Shown piece after piece: positions 19,885 through 28,988 of a DNA stretch of 64,000 bases; the first letter of the stretch is position 1, and every line of letters starts with the position of its first letter. The notes beneath the pieces are model-generated. The model saw only the letters and a list, made by a program, of their open reading frames with translations. It did not search any database and was not told the origin of the DNA. The DNA is from Bacteroidales bacterium. GTDB taxonomy: Bacteria; Bacteroidota; Bacteroidia; Bacteroidales; Tenuifilaceae. Location: positions 186,001 to 250,000 of the forward strand of contig JACJXC010000007.1 in NCBI GenBank assembly GCA_020636835.1. Direction: 5' to 3'. A program made the position numbers and the translations under genes.

Positions 19885-19918
19885 AATTGTCTTTATTCCG
19901 AGACAATTGTTACATTTG
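19885..19918 (+). promoter_or_regulatory. ispE promoter overlapped by a palindrome
   Basis: TACATTTG (19911-19918) is the -7 box, with TTG at 19887-19889 about 21 bases upstream. Between them lies a perfect inverted repeat, AATTGTCT (19885-19892) and AGACAATT (19901-19908), with an 8-base spacer. A bound repressor there would block RNA polymerase. The promoter position also shows that translation starts at 19953, not at the earlier in-frame codon at 19887. Confidence 0.55.
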
Positions 19919-19952
19919 CTCCTATTACGGGATCACTCCAATTCGTTGTATA

Positions 19953-20774
19953 ATGATAGTATATCCAAACGCAAAAATCAACATCGGCCTAAACATTGTG
20001 GCACGCCGCACCGACGGATTCCACGATATCTCAACACTATTTTACCCGGTAAAAGGCTTCAAGGATATTCTGGAAATTGTGATTGACAACAACCAATCCG
20101 AGAGTATAACGCTAACCCAAACAGGCAATACTGTCGATTGCCAGCCGGAGGATAACCTATGCGTAAAGGCCTACCGCTTAATCAACCAGGCTTATTCGCT
20201 TCCCCCAATGGCAATGCACCTGCATAAAATGATTCCCTCGGGAGCGGGGCTTGGAGGCGGATCCGCCGATGGAGCATTCGCATTGAAGACAATAAACACC
20301 CTTGTGGGAAATCCGCTTAACGATGAACAACTTGGCCAAATTGCGCTAACCCTGGGCAGCGATTGCCCGTTCTTCATCCTAAACACCCCGTGCATAGGGT
20401 ACGGACGGGGCGAACAGCTCCACCCATTCGGCATAAATCTAAATGGATGCCACATTCTACTGGTAAATCCGGGGATACATGTAAACACCGGAAGAGCTTA
20501 CGCCCAATCGCAACCTGCACCCTGGCCAACAAATTTGGAAATGTTGCTAAGCCACGATATTCAAACATGGAAGGACACTGTGAATAACGACTTTGAGCGC
20601 ACGGTATTTGCACTACACCCCGAAATTGAAAGAATAAAGGTTGAACTATACCGAATGGGGGCGATTTACGCCGCCATGTCGGGCAGTGGATCCACGGTAT
20701 TTGGAATATTCAAAGACTCCCCTTCGCAAAACCCAACGTTTTCGGACTACTTCACAAAGCAATTGCCACTATAA
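19953..20774 (+). CDS. ispE: 4-diphosphocytidyl-2-C-methyl-D-erythritol kinase
   Basis: A 273-residue GHMP kinase of the non-mevalonate isoprenoid pathway, which phosphorylates CDP-methylerythritol. It has the N-terminal PNAKINIGL motif, the ATP-binding PSGAGLGGGSADGA loop and the C-terminal SGSGSTVFG segment, all characteristic of IspE. Start chosen at ATG 19953 because upstream in-frame sequence contains the promoter. It converges on ddl. Confidence 0.95.
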   Translation: MIVYPNAKINIGLNIVARRTDGFHDISTLFYPVKGFKDILEIVIDNNQSESITLTQTGNTVDCQPEDNLCVKAYRLINQAYSLPPMAMHLHKMIPSGAGLGGGSADGAFALKTINTLVGNPLNDEQLGQIALTLGSDCPFFILNTPCIGYGRGEQLHPFGINLNGCHILLVNPGIHVNTGRAYAQSQPAPWPTNLEMLLSHDIQTWKDTVNNDFERTVFALHPEIERIKVELYRMGAIYAAMSGSGSTVFGIFKDSPSQNPTFSDYFTKQLPL

Positions 20775-20804
20775 CAGTTCAAATACAAGTGTCAAAACGT
20801 AGGC

Positions 20805-21797
20805 CTAGCCTTTATGCCGAGCTAGCGCATCCTCAATAACCAGCGTAAACATATCGCGCATATTGCCACCCATTGCCCTCACCTGCTGAGGGATAATACT
20901 GGCCTCGCTCATGCCGGGTACGGTGTTAATTTCGAGGAAGTAGATATCTTCGCTGTCAACGATATAATCAACCCGCACAATCCCTCGGCAATCGAGCCTG
21001 TCGTAGATTCTCGAGGAGAATTCCTGAATTCGTTTGGTAAGCGATTCGGATATTTCGGCTGGTGTAACCTCCTTGGATTTGTTCTGGTATTTAGCCTCGT
21101 AATCGAAGAACTCATTCATTGATATTATCTCGGTTACCGGCATTACAATTTCCTTGCTATCCGATTTAAACACGCCGCAGGTAAACTCCCTACCGCCTAT
21201 AAACTCCTCAAGTATTATGGTTCGATCCTCCTTAAAGGCATTCTCGATGGCAGGCAAAAGCTCATCGGCAAATTTCACCTTGCTCACCCCATAGCTACTC
21301 CCGCTCTCGTTGGGTTTTACAAATATTGGCAGCCCTAGCGTATTGATAATGCTTTCCGCATCAAATTTTTGCCCACGTTTAAGGATAACTCCCGTTGCCA
21401 AGTTTACCCCGGTTTCTTTCACAAGCTCCTTGCAGTAGTATTTGTGAAAGGTGAACGATGAACTCATTACACTTCCGGTGGTGTAAGGAATACTCATCAT
21501 TTCGAGATAACCCTGAAGCAATCCATTTTCGCCCGGAGTACCGTGAATAGCAATTAGAGCACAATCGAATCGGAACTTTTCGCCCTTAACAGTTGCGCTA
21601 AAATCATTCTTATCAATTTCAATATCACCCAGTTCGGGATGCTTTAACACCCAGCTTAACCCCTTAATAAAAACAGTGTATGTGTTATACCGGGTTTCAT
21701 CAATCCACCCAGCTATTTGCGCAGCACTTTTGAGCGATATGTTTGCCTCGGAAGAGTTTCCTCCGGCAAGAATGGCAATATTCAACTTGGATTCCAT
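20805..21797 (-). CDS. ddl: D-alanine--D-alanine ligase
   Basis: A 330-residue ATP-grasp ligase that makes D-Ala-D-Ala for peptidoglycan. Key segments seen: AILAGGNSSEANISLKSA at the N-terminus, HGTPGENG, the ATP-grasp VKPNESGSSYGVSKV, EEFIGGREFTCGV, and the metal site YFLEINTVPGMSEASIIPQQ. Length is normal. Its product feeds the MurF half of the fused enzyme at 11801-14269, although the genes are 6.5 kb apart. Confidence 0.95.
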   Translation of the reverse strand: MESKLNIAILAGGNSSEANISLKSAAQIAGWIDETRYNTYTVFIKGLSWVLKHPELGDIEIDKNDFSATVKGEKFRFDCALIAIHGTPGENGLLQGYLEMMSIPYTTGSVMSSSFTFHKYYCKELVKETGVNLATGVILKRGQKFDAESIINTLGLPIFVKPNESGSSYGVSKVKFADELLPAIENAFKEDRTIILEEFIGGREFTCGVFKSDSKEIVMPVTEIISMNEFFDYEAKYQNKSKEVTPAEISESLTKRIQEFSSRIYDRLDCRGIVRVDYIVDSEDIYFLEINTVPGMSEASIIPQQVRAMGGNMRDMFTLVIEDALARHKG

Positions 21798-22030
21798 TGT
21801 GTCCTGTTTTTACTGCAAAGCTGCATGAAATTCGGGAAAATTGAAAGGGAATGGATGATATTTTTCGGGAAGATTACTACAATTGCACACACATCCCCGG
21901 CTCACAAGAAAAACATCAGAAAAACAGGCCCCTTGTAACAAGGTAAAAACCGCATGGCTTACTGTACACCAACTCGTCCAAAACCAATACTGTCAAGCAC
22001 TAAAACAGTCCGATACAATCCCTGCAAAAA

Positions 22031-22810
22031 TCAAAAGCGAAGAATATCACCAGTTCGTATCTGCTTAATATTAAACGCATCGTAAAAAGCCGACAATGCA
22101 GGTAGATCGGTGCAATGCGATGGGTAAATGTGCTTAACATTATGTTTCTTCAAAAAAACAATTGTTTCCTGGGTTTGCCTATCATTCTTTTTGAGGTGAA
22201 AACCACCCATAACACCACATACATTGTTAATTCCTGTTACTTGTTGGGCGTGCAACAAGGTGTTCACAACACCTGAGTGGCCGCAACCAGTAATAACGAA
22301 TAGCCCATCGGGCAGTACTAGCGCAATGGCACTATCGTCCATCACAAAATCGGGCTCCCCATTGCTAAAAATAAAGGGGGTTGTTTGCGATTCAAAATCC
22401 GTAACCCGGGGTATCTCCCCCAAAAATATTATTTCCTCCGAAACCTTATAGGGTGCAGAAGTTTCAACCAAATCGAAACGCCGTGCCAGCTCCGGCTTGG
22501 TCATCTCGAGACCAATATACGACTTATCGGTTTTCCGATACCTTTTAACAAAACTATCGGGATGACAAACAAGCTTTTTCCCGCTAAGATGCTTAAGGCC
22601 GTTACCGTGATCAAAATGACCGTGACTAAGCACAACGAACCCAACCCCATCGAGGTTTATGCCCATTTTGGAAGCATTTTGCAGAAACAGGTCGCTTTGC
22701 CCAGTATCGAATAAAACAACAGCACCATTGTGCTCAACCAGATAGGAAAGCCCATGTTCGGCCCGCAAGTCGCTACCTGGCCTATTATCGGTTAGAATCG
22801 AAATAGTCAT
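22031..22810 (-). CDS. Metallo-beta-lactamase-fold hydrolase (COG1237-like)
   Basis: A 259-residue protein with the metal motif SHGHFDHGNG (HxHxDH), a second histidine in ITGCGHSG, and a C-terminal PSHCTD. The layout matches the 'dihydropteroate synthase-like' MBL subgroup (COG1237), often found near NifX-like genes in anaerobes. Substrate unknown. The start at 22810 (MTISILTDN) is preferred over an upstream in-frame ATG that adds 41 unconserved-looking residues. It is the last minus-strand gene of the ORP-like region but is separated from it by the UDG gene. Confidence 0.85.
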   Translation of the reverse strand: MTISILTDNRPGSDLRAEHGLSYLVEHNGAVVLFDTGQSDLFLQNASKMGINLDGVGFVVLSHGHFDHGNGLKHLSGKKLVCHPDSFVKRYRKTDKSYIGLEMTKPELARRFDLVETSAPYKVSEEIIFLGEIPRVTDFESQTTPFIFSNGEPDFVMDDSAIALVLPDGLFVITGCGHSGVVNTLLHAQQVTGINNVCGVMGGFHLKKNDRQTQETIVFLKKHNVKHIYPSHCTDLPALSAFYDAFNIKQIRTGDILRF

Positions 22811-22971
22811 AAAAATACTTTTTCTAAAATAGCGTAAAAGAAAAAAACAAAAACCGGTTCTCATAAAATTGCACCCGCAATAAAATATTAAAGATAAATT
22901 ACATCGGCATCGGAACAAATTGCAGATCAACACAAATAAAAACTGGCAATAGAATGAAAGAACGAACTACC

Positions 22972-23556
22972 TTATTCGACAATGATATGCGGCGATTGAT
23001 GATCGGGATTCACCAACTCGCGGTATTTGAAAAAAATCTTCTTAAAATCCTCCCACGTATCGCGTTTTAGCGATGGATCGCGAAGCAACGCGGCCGGATG
23101 GTAAACCGGCATGGTCAATCGGCCATTAATGTCGAGCCAATTCCCCCGCTCCTTTGTAATTCGATGATTAGCTCCAGCCATATATTTAAGAGCTGTTGCT
23201 CCAAGCAATACTAAAATTTTAGGATTCACCAACTCTATCTGCTTTAACAGGTAGGGCATACATATTTCGGCCTCGCGGGGTGTTGGTACCCGGTTTTCGG
23301 GTGGTCGGCACCGGACAATATTACTGATAAACACATGATCGGTGCGGGTAAAATTGCATGCTGCCAATATTTTATCGAGCAGTTGACCCGATTTACCGAT
23401 AAACGGACGCCCCTGCAGATCCTCATCCCTACCAGGCGCTTCGCCAATGATAAAAATTGGGGCATACCGATTCCCCTCGCCAAAAATTGGGATATTGCGG
23501 GTTTTATACAAATCGCACTTGCGGCAATCAAGGATACTCCTTTGCAGATCCTCCAT
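22972..23556 (-). CDS. Uracil-DNA glycosylase, family 4/5 type
   Basis: A 194-residue base-excision repair enzyme with a 4Fe-4S cluster. Cluster cysteines appear in CRKCDLYK (N-terminus), NIVRCRPP and EICMPYLL. The active-site motif is GEAPGRDEDLQGRPF and the second motif is YHPAALLRDP. Size matches family 4 UDGs. A terminator separates it from the upstream Mrp gene, so it is probably transcribed on its own. Confidence 0.93.
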   Translation of the reverse strand: MEDLQRSILDCRKCDLYKTRNIPIFGEGNRYAPIFIIGEAPGRDEDLQGRPFIGKSGQLLDKILAACNFTRTDHVFISNIVRCRPPENRVPTPREAEICMPYLLKQIELVNPKILVLLGATALKYMAGANHRITKERGNWLDINGRLTMPVYHPAALLRDPSLKRDTWEDFKKIFFKYRELVNPDHQSPHIIVE

Positions 23557-23576
23557 TTAATAACCTATGAAAAGAC

Positions 23577-23613
23577 AATAAAAACGGGCAGGTTGAGGAA
23601 TCCAACCTGCCCG
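23577..23613 (-). terminator. Intrinsic terminator after the Mrp gene
   Basis: CGGGCAGGTTG (23585-23595) pairs perfectly with CAACCTGCCCG (23603-23613) around a 7-base loop. On the minus strand the stem is followed by a short T run, and it lies 9 bases after the Mrp stop. It marks the probable end of the main ORP-like transcript. Confidence 0.85.
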
Positions 23614-23621
23614 AAAAAAAG

Positions 23622-24410
23622 TTACTCAGCAATAGCCTCTGCCAACTTCTCAAAGGCTTCAATTACCGAGGGGTTGCTCTGATTGTAGATACTCAACCCA
23701 TTCTCGGCAGCCTGACCCACCTCGGCAACCAATGGTATTTGACCCAATAGTTTACTATTAAGCTCCTTGGCAAGGATTTCGCCTCCCCCCTGACCGAAGA
23801 TGTAGTATTTCTCCTCGGGGTGAGGTTGTGGAGTAAACCATGCCATATTCTCCACCACACCAAGGATTGGCACATTCAAATCGGGGTTGTTAAACATCGA
23901 CGCGGCCTTGCGGGCATCGTTAAGGGCAACCTCCTGTGGAGTGGTTACAATAATTGCCCCCGAAATTTTCAGTTTCTGAACAGTGGTAAGCTGAATATCG
24001 CTAGTTCCTGGAGGAAAGTCGATTACCATATAGTCAATATCGCCCCAAATGGTATTCTCAAAGAGTTGCATAATAGCATTTGCTGCCATGGGGCCTCGCC
24101 ATATTAAGCCCTGGTTCTTCTTTACGAAAAACCCGATGGACATAACCTTTACCCCATACTTTTCGATAGGAAGCATTGCCTCCTTTTCGCCCTCGCGGGT
24201 TACCTCAGGGTTAACATTCTCGATTCCTAACATTTTGGGGATCGATGGCCCAAAAATATCGGCATCAACAAGGGCTGTTCTAAAACCGTTACGCGCAAGG
24301 CTAATGGCCAAATTGGCCGATACGGTAGATTTACCAACACCGCCCTTACCCGAGGCAACAATTACAATGTTTTTTACGCCTTTAAGTTCAACTTTCTCAA
24401 TAGGATTCAT
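23622..24410 (-). CDS. Mrp/NBP35-type Fe-S carrier ATPase, short form
   Basis: A 262-residue P-loop ATPase with the deviant Walker A ASGKGGVGKST and the Mrp signature YMVIDFPPGTSDIQL. Mrp proteins carry or deliver iron-sulfur clusters. Two usual features are absent: the N-terminal DUF59 domain, and the CxxC pair that normally follows ENM; here the text is ENMAWFTPQPHPEEKYYIFG. It may therefore use another cluster site or act as an ATPase partner. It sits 8 bases after the FAD oxidoreductase at the tail of the ORP-like cluster, where an Mrp-type member is also found in Desulfovibrio ORP loci. Confidence 0.9.
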   Translation of the reverse strand: MNPIEKVELKGVKNIVIVASGKGGVGKSTVSANLAISLARNGFRTALVDADIFGPSIPKMLGIENVNPEVTREGEKEAMLPIEKYGVKVMSIGFFVKKNQGLIWRGPMAANAIMQLFENTIWGDIDYMVIDFPPGTSDIQLTTVQKLKISGAIIVTTPQEVALNDARKAASMFNNPDLNVPILGVVENMAWFTPQPHPEEKYYIFGQGGGEILAKELNSKLLGQIPLVAEVGQAAENGLSIYNQSNPSVIEAFEKLAEAIAE

Positions 24411-24418
24411 ACTAATTA

Positions 24419-25771
24419 TTATTTAATCATTTTACTGGCAATTTGTTCTGCCGCTTTAATGAGTGGATATGCTGCAGGTGATGCCGTCAAACAGGGATGT
24501 GTCCCAATTTGCATGGTTAGGAACGAGTTAACGGACATCCGGTTCTGAATAGCCAAGCCAATAACATTGGTTAGCTCACCAGCCTCGAGACCTCCAATTA
24601 CTTCGCCTCCCACAATTACCCCAGAGTTTGCGGCAGCAATCAGTTTAACAGTTTGTTTATGTGTTCCCGGCAAATTTCCTGGATGCCGATTAACGCCTTC
24701 AAAGATACCAATTACAGTGGACAATCCCTCCTGCTGAGCGCGCTGCTCGGTAACCCCGGCAGTACCAAACCCGGTATCGCCAATAGCAGTTGAATAAATT
24801 GCGATTGTTCCACTAAATGTTTTAACCACATGTAGGTTAAAAAGATTCATACCCGCAATACGAGCCTCGGCACAGGCTGTAGAAGCAAGCATGGTAGCAA
24901 CCCGTCGACGGGTAACAAAGTCGCGTTTCTGCGCGCAATCGCCCACTGCAAACACATCGGGGGTATGGGTGCGCATATACTCGTCAACCGCAATAAAGTT
25001 GTCCTCGTCGATAAAGATCCCTGCCTTTTTGGCCAACTCGGTATTGGGACGATATCCCATCGATAGGATAACTGCATCCATGGGGATTTTTTGTCCATTC
25101 TCCAGCTCTATACCTTCTACCTTACCAGTACCAGCCACCTTACTAATGCCAACACCAGTAATCACCTTAACTCCATGCGAAGTAAGCAACGACTCAATCT
25201 GCGACGACAGCTCGACATCGAAGGCAAGATTAAGTATGTGAGGTAATTTCTCAACCAGGGTAACATTATACCCCTTCTTAGCCAGCTCGTCGGAAAATTC
25301 AACGCCAATAAACCCAGCACCAATAACCGCAACATTCTTAGCGGTTCCAAGTCGGTTCTTCATCTCATCGAGGTAAACCCGATCCTTGGGAATAACAAAA
25401 ACATTCTCGAGGTCAGCTCCTGCTAACCATTTGGGCCTTACAGGGTTCGACCCGGTTGCAATAACTAGCTTATCATACTGTATTTGCTCGCCACTGGCAA
25501 AACTCACCACCTTGCCTTTAACATCAATGTCGGTAGCTTCGTCAATCAACGATTCGATGCCATTTTTTTGCATCATGGCATCAACTGGCATAATATTCTT
25601 CTCGCTACTATCCAATGTGCCGAAGATGTAGGGGATCCCACAGGGAACCATCACATCCTTCTGTTTTTTTACTAAAGTAAAACTCTTCTCGGGACAATGA
25701 GTTTTACCAGTAGCAGCAGCGACCATGCCGGCCGCGCTACCACCAATTACCAATACATCTGTTCGCTTCAT
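24419..25771 (-). CDS. FAD-dependent CoA-disulfide-reductase-like oxidoreductase
   Basis: A 450-residue flavoprotein of the pyridine-nucleotide disulfide oxidoreductase class. FAD-binding VIGGSAAGM at the N-terminus, a single redox cysteine in VPCGIPY (about residue 44) as in CoA-disulfide reductases and NADH oxidases, an NAD(P)-binding VIGAGFIGVE (about 150), and a second FAD motif VFAVGDCA (about 275). The C-terminal dimerisation domain is present. Substrate is not certain; a thiol or persulfide role would fit its metal/sulfur neighbours. 21 bases separate it from the cobalamin adenosyltransferase gene upstream. Confidence 0.88.
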   Translation of the reverse strand: MKRTDVLVIGGSAAGMVAAATGKTHCPEKSFTLVKKQKDVMVPCGIPYIFGTLDSSEKNIMPVDAMMQKNGIESLIDEATDIDVKGKVVSFASGEQIQYDKLVIATGSNPVRPKWLAGADLENVFVIPKDRVYLDEMKNRLGTAKNVAVIGAGFIGVEFSDELAKKGYNVTLVEKLPHILNLAFDVELSSQIESLLTSHGVKVITGVGISKVAGTGKVEGIELENGQKIPMDAVILSMGYRPNTELAKKAGIFIDEDNFIAVDEYMRTHTPDVFAVGDCAQKRDFVTRRRVATMLASTACAEARIAGMNLFNLHVVKTFSGTIAIYSTAIGDTGFGTAGVTEQRAQQEGLSTVIGIFEGVNRHPGNLPGTHKQTVKLIAAANSGVIVGGEVIGGLEAGELTNVIGLAIQNRMSVNSFLTMQIGTHPCLTASPAAYPLIKAAEQIASKMIK

Positions 25772-25792
25772 ACTGTTTTTTTGGTTGGTTGG

Positions 25793-26323
25793 TTAGTATT
25801 CAATACCCTTTCGGGCTTCAATTCCGCGACTATAGTAATGTTTAATTTCTTTCATTTCGGTAACCAAATCGGCTACATCTATTAACTCCTGCGGGGCATA
25901 TCTCCCGGTAAGAACTATCTCCATGCCCACCGGTTTCATCTTAAGCAGATCTAACACCTCCTCTATTCCTATAAGGTTATAGTATAGTGCAATGCAAATT
26001 TCATCGAGGATAACAATGTTATAGCTGTTGGATTGAACAACATTAACCACCTCGTTAAATCCTGCTCTGGCTACATCAACATCCTTTTGGGTAGGTTTGT
26101 TCACAATAAAACAATCGAGTCCAAACTGTTTTACAGTAATCTCGGGGAAGCGTTGTAGCGATAATAGTTCGGCATAGGGCATCCCCTTCACAAATTGCCC
26201 CATAAAGGTGGTTTTACCAGCACCCGCCCCCCTAACCGCAAGCCCTATAGCCGCAGTAGTCTTACCTTTTCCGTTGCCAGTGTACAATTGGATGTACCCT
26301 ACTTGTTCCGAGTTATTGTTCAT
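25793..26323 (-). CDS. cobO: Cob(I)alamin adenosyltransferase (CobA/BtuR type)
   Basis: A 176-residue enzyme that transfers the adenosyl group of ATP to the cobalt of corrinoids. P-loop YTGNGKGKTTAAIG, then NIVILDEICIALYY and VLTGRYAPQELIDVADLVTEM, all typical of the CobA/CobO/BtuR family. No cobalamin-synthesis gene or cobalamin riboswitch was seen nearby, so its presence in this metal-cofactor cluster is unexplained. Symbol follows family usage. Confidence 0.93.
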   Translation of the reverse strand: MNNNSEQVGYIQLYTGNGKGKTTAAIGLAVRGAGAGKTTFMGQFVKGMPYAELLSLQRFPEITVKQFGLDCFIVNKPTQKDVDVARAGFNEVVNVVQSNSYNIVILDEICIALYYNLIGIEEVLDLLKMKPVGMEIVLTGRYAPQELIDVADLVTEMKEIKHYYSRGIEARKGIEY

Positions 26324-26456
26324 AAACCACTTACACTATCACCCTAATTAACAATAATTAAGCAAAAATAGATATATCGGAATGCGAAAACCCATTCAAG
26401 CCAAATCAATTACAATCAACGCCTTATATCAGAAAAACTAGTTAAACTCATCTATT

Positions 26457-26700
26457 CTACAATTCAACATCTGCAATTACACTTATGCTTACCCCAATTG
26501 GAACCGCGTTCCACTTATCCACGTTGAGTTCGAATTGTCCACCAAAATAGGGAACCATTCCCTCACTTTTCCCCGCTACCCCAATACACCTCCTATCAAA
26601 GGGGTTGGTTGCTATCCGCCTCAATTACCACCCCGGGAATGCCTTGGGCAAACACCACATTGAGGCTAATTAAAAGTATAAAAATCAAAAGTTTACCCAA
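26457..26700 (-). pseudogene. Frameshifted small secreted protein
   Basis: From a TTG at 26700 the minus strand reads LGKLLIFILLISLNVVFAQ, a good signal peptide, then GIPGVVIEADSNQPL and a stop. One frame over, it continues NPFDRRCIGVAGKSEGMVPY, then FGGQFELNVDKWNAVPIGVS up to a stop at 26457. The length (244 bases) fits a single frameshift. The joined product would be about 80 residues; no family is recognised. It lies between the DUF4405 and cobalamin adenosyltransferase genes. A sequencing error could also explain it. Confidence 0.6.
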
Positions 26701-26741
26701 GACTATTTTTTGTCATATAATATACATTTTTTTCCATTATA

Positions 26742-27485
26742 CTATTCATTCACCGTACTGAGTTTTGCATTTTTATATTTGGCAATTGCGTTACTCACCT
26801 CGGACATTGTGAAACCGTGCTCTTTTCGAAGCCGCCCCAGTCGCTGAAACTTAGCGTTTTCCGAAATACTAAGCTCTCGACAAATAAAGTCGGCAGGCAC
26901 ACTGTAAAGTTCGGACACCTCGTTAAGGGTTTGCGTCCCGTGCACCTCGAACTCCTCCTTAGTTGCGCTATGGGTCGATTTTGAAATACCCGACTCCTTT
27001 GCTCGCTCCACTTTTGGGGGCAAACTATTTGGTTGCACTTCGGTGGTGATGCTATCAATTTCGGCATGCGCAGGCCTATTCCTGTAAATATTCTCGTGCG
27101 GAACCTGGGTTGGATTAACCACAAAGGGTCCGAAGAAAAGCACCAAACTCACAATGGTCAACCCCGCAATAAGACATGAACGCACCGCTTTCCGTGGGAT
27201 CATTCTACTCAAAATTGCGACCACCATATCCCAGTGGAATATGATATGAAAAATAATTAGAACGACGAATGCGATACTAATAATAAGATGAATACTCCCC
27301 CACTGGTGCCTATCCAATCCGAGCACCTGCAAATCGACATCGGCACCATAAATAATGTTCCGTTTCGAGCCAGGAATTAGTATATACTTGATAAGGAAAC
27401 CGCCACCTGCCATGGCAACCAGGAGTATCAATAGGATAATATCAATAATGATATTTAACTTTGACTTTGCTAATCCTTTTATCAT
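26742..27485 (-). CDS. DUF4405 membrane protein with C-terminal soluble domain
   Basis: A 247-residue inner-membrane protein with three or four helices. The first segment holds HQWGSIH and FHIIFHW, the paired histidines of DUF4405, a family related to cytochrome b561-like heme proteins. A linker (about 140-190) leads to a C-terminal soluble domain, VPADFICRELSISENAKFQR then LGRLRKEHGFTMSEV, seen attached to other redox membrane proteins. Possibly an electron-transfer component for the cluster; heme binding is inferred from the histidines. Confidence 0.8.
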   Translation of the reverse strand: MIKGLAKSKLNIIIDIILLILLVAMAGGGFLIKYILIPGSKRNIIYGADVDLQVLGLDRHQWGSIHLIISIAFVVLIIFHIIFHWDMVVAILSRMIPRKAVRSCLIAGLTIVSLVLFFGPFVVNPTQVPHENIYRNRPAHAEIDSITTEVQPNSLPPKVERAKESGISKSTHSATKEEFEVHGTQTLNEVSELYSVPADFICRELSISENAKFQRLGRLRKEHGFTMSEVSNAIAKYKNAKLSTVNE

Positions 27486-27505
27486 CGCACAAATTTATAA
27501 AGAAA

Positions 27506-28447
27506 TTACTTATCAAAACTACGGACAACAAAAACCTGCCCCTCGTAGGTTATTTGCTTAACCCTATTAGTCGCCATAAGTCCATTCAGGGTTGATTCAG
27601 CTGCGCTGGTTTTAGCCATCAGTTCGCGAACGGCATCCAGTCGCATTGGATGTACTGCGGTAATCCCAAGCAAATCGTCTTCGAACCTACCGGTTGCCGC
27701 AAAAGTATTCCCTTCGTAAGCAGTAAGGTACTCCACGTTAAGACAATGCCACGAGAATAATTCGTGAGCCTTCAGCAGCATTTCCTCGCTGGGAGGGAAT
27801 GTTCCCTTATAGGCCGGCGGACGCGTTGGAATCGACAAATACGCAATATTGGGTCGTACCTGTTGGAGGAACTGGGCCACTGCTGTTAATTCGGATTCAA
27901 GAGTGTTCATATCCTTTACCAGCATTGTCTCGGTAACATACTCGCCAGAATAAGCCTGTGCAAACTCCACAATGGCGCAAAGCGTTTTATCGAGCGATAG
28001 CTGCTTGTGAGGCTTGTTAATGCGTTTCCAAACCGATGGGTTTACGGTATCAACCTTAAGAGAAACATAGTCGGCTAACGCAAGATCCTTCTTAACGTCA
28101 TCGCGGTACAACATGGATGAGTTAGTAATAACTGCAACGGGCACCCCTAGGTTTTTCAACTTTGCAATCAGCGTCCCAAGGTTGATGTCGAGTGTAGGTT
28201 CTCCATCGGGTACAATGGTGATATAATCGGGGTAATCACTGGGTTTGATGAGTTTAAGTTTTTGCTCCACCTCCCTAATCAGGGTGTCGGGCTTGTAAAA
28301 CTCCTGCCGCTCAACCTGAATCCGGCCGCCCTTTCCCACTTGGCAGTATGCACAGGAGTATGAACAAACCTTGTGGGGTATGTTATTCACTCCAATGCTA
28401 CGCCCCAGTCTCCTCGATGGTACTGGTCCAAATACCAACTCGTCCAT
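27506..28447 (-). CDS. Radical SAM protein
   Basis: A 313-residue radical SAM enzyme beginning MDELVFGPVPSRRLGRSIGV, with the cluster motif CSYSCAYC (CxxxCxxC, residues 28-35) and a SAM-binding VPDGEPTLD. The PVPSRRLGRSLGVN opening is typical of an uncharacterised radical SAM family (COG0731-related) in anaerobes. The substrate is unknown. It lies between a NifX-like gene (15 bases upstream) and the DUF4405 gene, so a part in cofactor assembly is possible. Confidence 0.88.
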   Translation of the reverse strand: MDELVFGPVPSRRLGRSIGVNNIPHKVCSYSCAYCQVGKGGRIQVERQEFYKPDTLIREVEQKLKLIKPSDYPDYITIVPDGEPTLDINLGTLIAKLKNLGVPVAVITNSSMLYRDDVKKDLALADYVSLKVDTVNPSVWKRINKPHKQLSLDKTLCAIVEFAQAYSGEYVTETMLVKDMNTLESELTAVAQFLQQVRPNIAYLSIPTRPPAYKGTFPPSEEMLLKAHELFSWHCLNVEYLTAYEGNTFAATGRFEDDLLGITAVHPMRLDAVRELMAKTSAAESTLNGLMATNRVKQITYEGQVFVVRSFDK

Positions 28448-28462
28448 ATCTCCGCAAATTAA

Positions 28463-28801
28463 TTATAACTCCTTTAGCGCACCATTCCTATAACTCTCGT
28501 ATGCTTGAGTCAAGGTAAGGTCGTGAGCATCAACAAAAATTTTCATGTTGAGCTTTTTAAGCGCATTGGCAGCTGTTTCGCCAGGGCCATTTCCGGTAAT
28601 TAGCACATCGGGTTTGATGTCGTACATTTTTTGAGCGGTTGCCGAACCGGCACCATGCGCCTCGTTTTTAACTGCACTGTTATCTACAACTTCCAACGAT
28701 TTGGAATCCTCGTCGTAAACCACAATAAACTCAGTTCTTCCAAAACGAGAATCGATAACCGACTCCCAACTTTTCCCTGTTGATGTAAATGCTATTTTCA
28801 T
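28463..28801 (-). CDS. NifX/NifB-like FeMo-cofactor-type protein (1)
   Basis: A 112-residue single-domain protein of the dinitrogenase iron-molybdenum cofactor family: MKIAFTSTGKSWESVIDSRF opening, then YDEDSKSLEVVDN and VLITGNGPGETA. It shares the fold of NifX, the NifB C-terminal domain and the Desulfovibrio orange protein (ORP), which bind metal-sulfur clusters without fixed cysteines. Nitrogenase genes are absent here. First gene of a sub-block with the radical SAM gene. Confidence 0.9.
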   Translation of the reverse strand: MKIAFTSTGKSWESVIDSRFGRTEFIVVYDEDSKSLEVVDNSAVKNEAHGAGSATAQKMYDIKPDVLITGNGPGETAANALKKLNMKIFVDAHDLTLTQAYESYRNGALKEL

Positions 28802-28988
28802 GTGTTTAAAATTTGTTAAGTGTAATATTTCCAGATTGTTCCTACTTAAAGTCTAGTTTTGTTCATAAAAAGCACGCATTGTTATGACGAATTATAGCAT
28901 GCTCTCAAAAAAAAACTGTTACCTAGCCACCTTGCCCGAAATTCATCCCTCTGTATCCTACTTAGGCATTGAATAGGCGTATAGTAAT

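Noticed and set aside
26324..26456. Possible cobalamin riboswitch ahead of the adenosyltransferase
   Set aside because: No B12-box or matching stem-loop pattern was seen in the upstream sequence.
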